DNA of 8,133 nt from positions 1 to 8,133 of the forward strand of contig DAIMKZ010000097.1 of assembly GCA_036721445.1 (NCBI GenBank), written 5' to 3'. The translations under genes were made by a program, and so were the position numbers. This DNA is from UBA4055 sp036721445. Its GTDB lineage: Bacteria; UBA4055. Shown in pieces: positions 6,532 to 8,133 of this stretch. Positions within the stretch are counted from its first letter, which is position 1. Each line of letters starts with the position of its first letter. The notes under the pieces were generated by a model, which saw nothing but the letters and a program-made list of their open reading frames with translations, was not told where the DNA came from and searched no databases.

Positions 6532-6560
6532 AGTTTAAATAAACTCAGGCCGTATGTCAA
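6532..6560 (-). promoter_or_regulatory. Sigma70-type promoter for the PorT-like gene
   Basis: On the minus strand, TTGACA (6560-6555) is followed by a 17-bp spacer and TAAACT (6537-6532). Transcription would start near 6525, leaving a leader of about 20 nt to ATG 6505. The -35 box lies 13 bp from the -35 box of the divergent plus-strand promoter at 6574. A short inverted repeat, ACTTA TCAG TAAGT (6521-6534), overlaps the -10 and predicted start and could be an operator. Confidence 0.72.
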
Positions 6561-6573
6561 ATACTTTTATTTA

Positions 6574-6600
6574 TTGACAAAGCGGAAAATAATTTATAAT
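6574..6600 (+). promoter_or_regulatory. Sigma70-type promoter for the FlgT-N-like gene
   Basis: A perfect -35 TTGACA (6574-6579) is followed by a perfect -10 TATAAT (6595-6600), but the spacer is only 15 bp. TAATTT at 6597-6602 would give 17 bp with a poorer box. Transcription would start around 6606-6609, shortly before the GGAG at 6618-6621 and ATG 6628. Confidence 0.65.
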
Positions 6601-6627
6601 TTAACATTAACAATTTCGGAGTTACTG

Positions 6628-7413
6628 ATGAAATCCTTCATTTCTGCATTAATATTATTTACAGCGACCTTGTGTTTTTCGGCAGAATACTCAAGCGTAA
6701 AAGGTATCGGGGAAGGAGATACTGAAGAATCTGCTCTGACGGCCGCGAAAAAGAACGCTCTTGAGAATTCGGTCGGGGTATTCCTGTCATCCAAGGCTGT
6801 CATGGAAAATTATATGACGATAAGCGACAATATCATTTCCAAGTCGAACGGTTTTATAAAAACATACGAAGTTTCAGGTAAAAGCGCTCCTTCTGAAGGG
6901 ATCGTCAGAATAGAAATATCAGCTTCGGTCACGGATGTGGTGGATCAGCTCGTTCAGGATGAAATGGCGATAAAGATGCTTCTTACGGAAATGAACCTGC
7001 CTTCCTTTGCGGTCGCTGTATTCGATAATGAAAATAAAAGAGATGATTTTGCTGAGTCGAGCATAAAGAAATACCTGCTTGATAAAGGGATGAAACTAAA
7101 AAGCTACGCAGACAGCGGTGAAGTTAAATATGAATATCTGCTTAAAGGAAAATCGGACTATAATTTTATGTCGTTAGAAAGTGTGTATAATATAAAAACG
7201 ATGAAATCCCTTCAGACATCAATGACGCTAGAGCTTATCAGTACAAAGGACGATGAGATAATCTCGACTCATACCGTCAGTGCGAAGAAAGCACATATAA
7301 GCGAGAATACAGCCAAAACGATCACGCTCGAAGAGATCGGACCGCAGATAGCCGCCTACATCATTAATAAGGCTGTGGAACTCTGGAGCGACAGGCTTTC
7401 AGGCAATCAGTAA
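6628..7413 (+). CDS. Periplasmic FlgT-N/LPP20-like protein
   Basis: I chose ATG 6628 because it gives a clean signal peptide (MKSFISALILFTATLCFSA, cut before Glu20) and has GGAG at 6618-6621 six bases upstream. A longer frame from TTG 6574 would start on the -35 box. The 261-residue protein has an N-terminal domain (about 22-102) with the repeated-Ala helix of FlgT-N/LPP20-type proteins: GIGEGDTEESALTAAKKNAL, then GVFLSS, DNIISKSNGFIKTYEV and a final strand IVRIEISASV. A second domain (about 124-255) begins FAVAVFD and has a helix ESSIKKYLLDKGMKL, then strands with YLLKGKSD, like the middle domain of FlgT or TolB-N/CsgG-like folds. In Vibrio, FlgT builds the flagellar H-ring, but many non-flagellar proteins share this domain. 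The Cys at 16 is not in a proper lipobox, so it is probably periplasmic rather than a lipoprotein. No flagellar genes are nearby. Confidence 0.82.
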   Translation: MKSFISALILFTATLCFSAEYSSVKGIGEGDTEESALTAAKKNALENSVGVFLSSKAVMENYMTISDNIISKSNGFIKTYEVSGKSAPSEGIVRIEISASVTDVVDQLVQDEMAIKMLLTEMNLPSFAVAVFDNENKRDDFAESSIKKYLLDKGMKLKSYADSGEVKYEYLLKGKSDYNFMSLESVYNIKTMKSLQTSMTLELISTKDDEIISTHTVSAKKAHISENTAKTITLEEIGPQIAAYIINKAVELWSDRLSGNQ

Positions 7414-7421
7414 CTGAATTC

Positions 7422-7440
7422 TGTGAATAATGTGTGAATA
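7422..7440 (+). repeat. 11-bp-spaced direct repeat TGTGAATA upstream of the last gene
   Basis: TGTGAATA occurs at 7422-7429 and 7433-7440, one helical turn apart, just after the stop of the previous gene and immediately upstream of the first TTGACT box (7446). It matches the element at 4086-4104 at 16 of 19 positions with the same spacing. It is a candidate activator or repressor site for the 7529 gene. Confidence 0.5.
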
Positions 7441-7445
7441 AAAGC

Positions 7446-7505
7446 TTGACTTTGACTTTAGATTTTATTAATTTACGATTGACATATTAATTTTATGCCT
7501 AAAAC
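7446..7505 (+). promoter_or_regulatory. Promoter region with three TTGAC boxes upstream of the last gene
   Basis: TTGACT at 7446-7451 and 7452-7457 and TTGACA at 7479-7484 are all -35-like. Plausible pairings are 7452 with TACGAT (7474-7479, 16-bp spacer) and 7479 with TAAAAC (7500-7505, 15-bp spacer). Neither is as good as the other promoters in the window, so the exact start is unsure and an activator may be needed. Confidence 0.5.
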
Positions 7506-7528
7506 GTCAATTTAAAAAAGGAGTGGAA

Positions 7529-8133
7529 ATGAAAAAGATATTTGCAATTCTGGGAATTCTGGCGATGTTCTCGCTCGCCAACGCACAGTTCCAGGGCGGT
7601 TTGACAACCGAAGTTCCCAACCTGAGAGTCAACGCAATGGGCGGAGTTTATTCGCTCATAGAAACATCCAACTACGCCGACTTCCCGCAGAGGATCCTTA
7701 CAGGACAGGAAGGCGCCTGGCTGGGTACCGACAGATCGAACGCATGGGGACTTGTCAGATTCAACCTGAACAATTTTCTGAGCCTTCCTATGCCTATGGC
7801 ATGGCAGATCTCCGCAGAACAGAACACAATGATCACCATCGATGATGTTTTAGATCACATTGGGATGGGGTATTTCCCAATGTCGTACAACTATGACCCC
7901 GATGGTTATTTCAATATGGGTTCATGGGAATCAACTAACAGAATTAATTCAGACTTTGCGGTCGGGATAAGTGATAATCTGATAGTAGGATTAGGTTTAA
8001 AACTGTATTCAAACGGCAACTCTGAAGATCTTGATTACAATGATGATACTTTAGGATTTGATTACGATTGGAATACAAGTTTTTGGGGTCTTGAGACAAC
8101 ATGGGGCGGTACGATGATACTTGACGACAGGCA
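7529..8133 (+). CDS. Exported, probable outer-membrane protein, N-terminal part
   Basis: The frame opens at ATG 7529, with AAGGAG (7518-7523) five bases upstream, and runs without a stop to the window edge (201 full codons), so the 3' end is missing. The first 19 residues form a Sec signal peptide (MKKIFAILGILAMFSLANA) cut before Gln20. The mature start NLRVNAMGGVYSL resembles the 'R-x-x-AMGGA' N-terminus of FadL/OMPP1-like and PorV-like barrels. Later stretches alternate as beta-strands with Asn/Asp/Gly loops: FAVGISDNLIVGLGLKLYSNG and WGLETTWGGTMI (given as anchors). The protein is aromatic- and Asn/Asp-rich, with several Trp. An outer-membrane barrel is the best guess; a surface protein of unknown type is the alternative. 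Its control region carries the same tandem-repeat element as the Met-rich protein gene. Confidence 0.85.
   Translation, partial: MKKIFAILGILAMFSLANAQFQGGLTTEVPNLRVNAMGGVYSLIETSNYADFPQRILTGQEGAWLGTDRSNAWGLVRFNLNNFLSLPMPMAWQISAEQNTMITIDDVLDHIGMGYFPMSYNYDPDGYFNMGSWESTNRINSDFAVGISDNLIVGLGLKLYSNGNSEDLDYNDDTLGFDYDWNTSFWGLETTWGGTMILDDR

Noticed and set aside
6574..6627. Upstream extension of the FlgT-N-like gene from TTG 6574
   Set aside because: It would place the start codon on a perfect -35 box, has no ribosome site, and buries the signal peptide 18 residues in. ATG 6628 with GGAG fits better.

Overview
The window comes from a diderm (Gram-negative-type) bacterium. Four of its genes encode predicted outer-membrane or surface beta-barrel proteins with Sec signal peptides. 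Four of the five predicted exported proteins have Gln at or next to the signal-peptidase I cut (AFS|Q, SFA|Q, VYA|Q, ANA|Q), which resembles the 'Q-rule' known from Bacteroidetes. The RNase E/G protein also has Bacteroidetes-like stretches. However, the promoters are canonical sigma70 type (TTGACA, about 17 bp, TAAAAT) and the Shine-Dalgarno sequences are clear, which does not fit Bacteroidetes proper. I infer a non-Bacteroidetes lineage of the wider FCB group or a related candidate phylum; this is inference, not proof.

Region 1 (1-3970) is a tightly packed, five-gene, plus-strand operon. It holds the C-terminal part of an SLC12-type (cation-chloride-cotransporter-like) permease, an ElbB-type DJ-1/PfpI protein, an orphan mannose-family PTS IIB protein, an RNase E/G-family endoribonuclease and a short-chain dehydrogenase. 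Gaps are 14, 2, -1 (TAATG stop/start overlap) and 14 nt, and the operon's promoter lies outside the window. Apart from operon membership, no shared pathway is evident; the orphan IIB joined to the RNase gene is the most curious pairing.

Region 2 (3971-5297) begins with a weak AT-rich inverted repeat. A strong extended -10 promoter and a leader of about 105 nt follow, then a stand-alone gene for a very acidic, Met-rich, Arg-poor outer-membrane protein, closed by a textbook intrinsic terminator. A near copy of the core promoter drives the next gene.

Region 3 (5298-8133) is an envelope-protein cluster: a small beta-barrel protein (+), a convergent PorT-like barrel protein (-), a divergent FlgT-N/LPP20-like periplasmic protein (+), and the 5' part of another exported, probably outer-membrane protein that runs off the end. 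Back-to-back sigma70 promoters lie between 6505 and 6628.

The best candidate for undescribed biology is regulatory. A 19-bp direct-repeat element (two TGTGAAYA half-sites exactly 11 bp apart) occurs in the control regions of both the Met-rich protein gene and the final surface-protein gene. I saw no mobile elements, CRISPR arrays, tRNAs or rRNAs.
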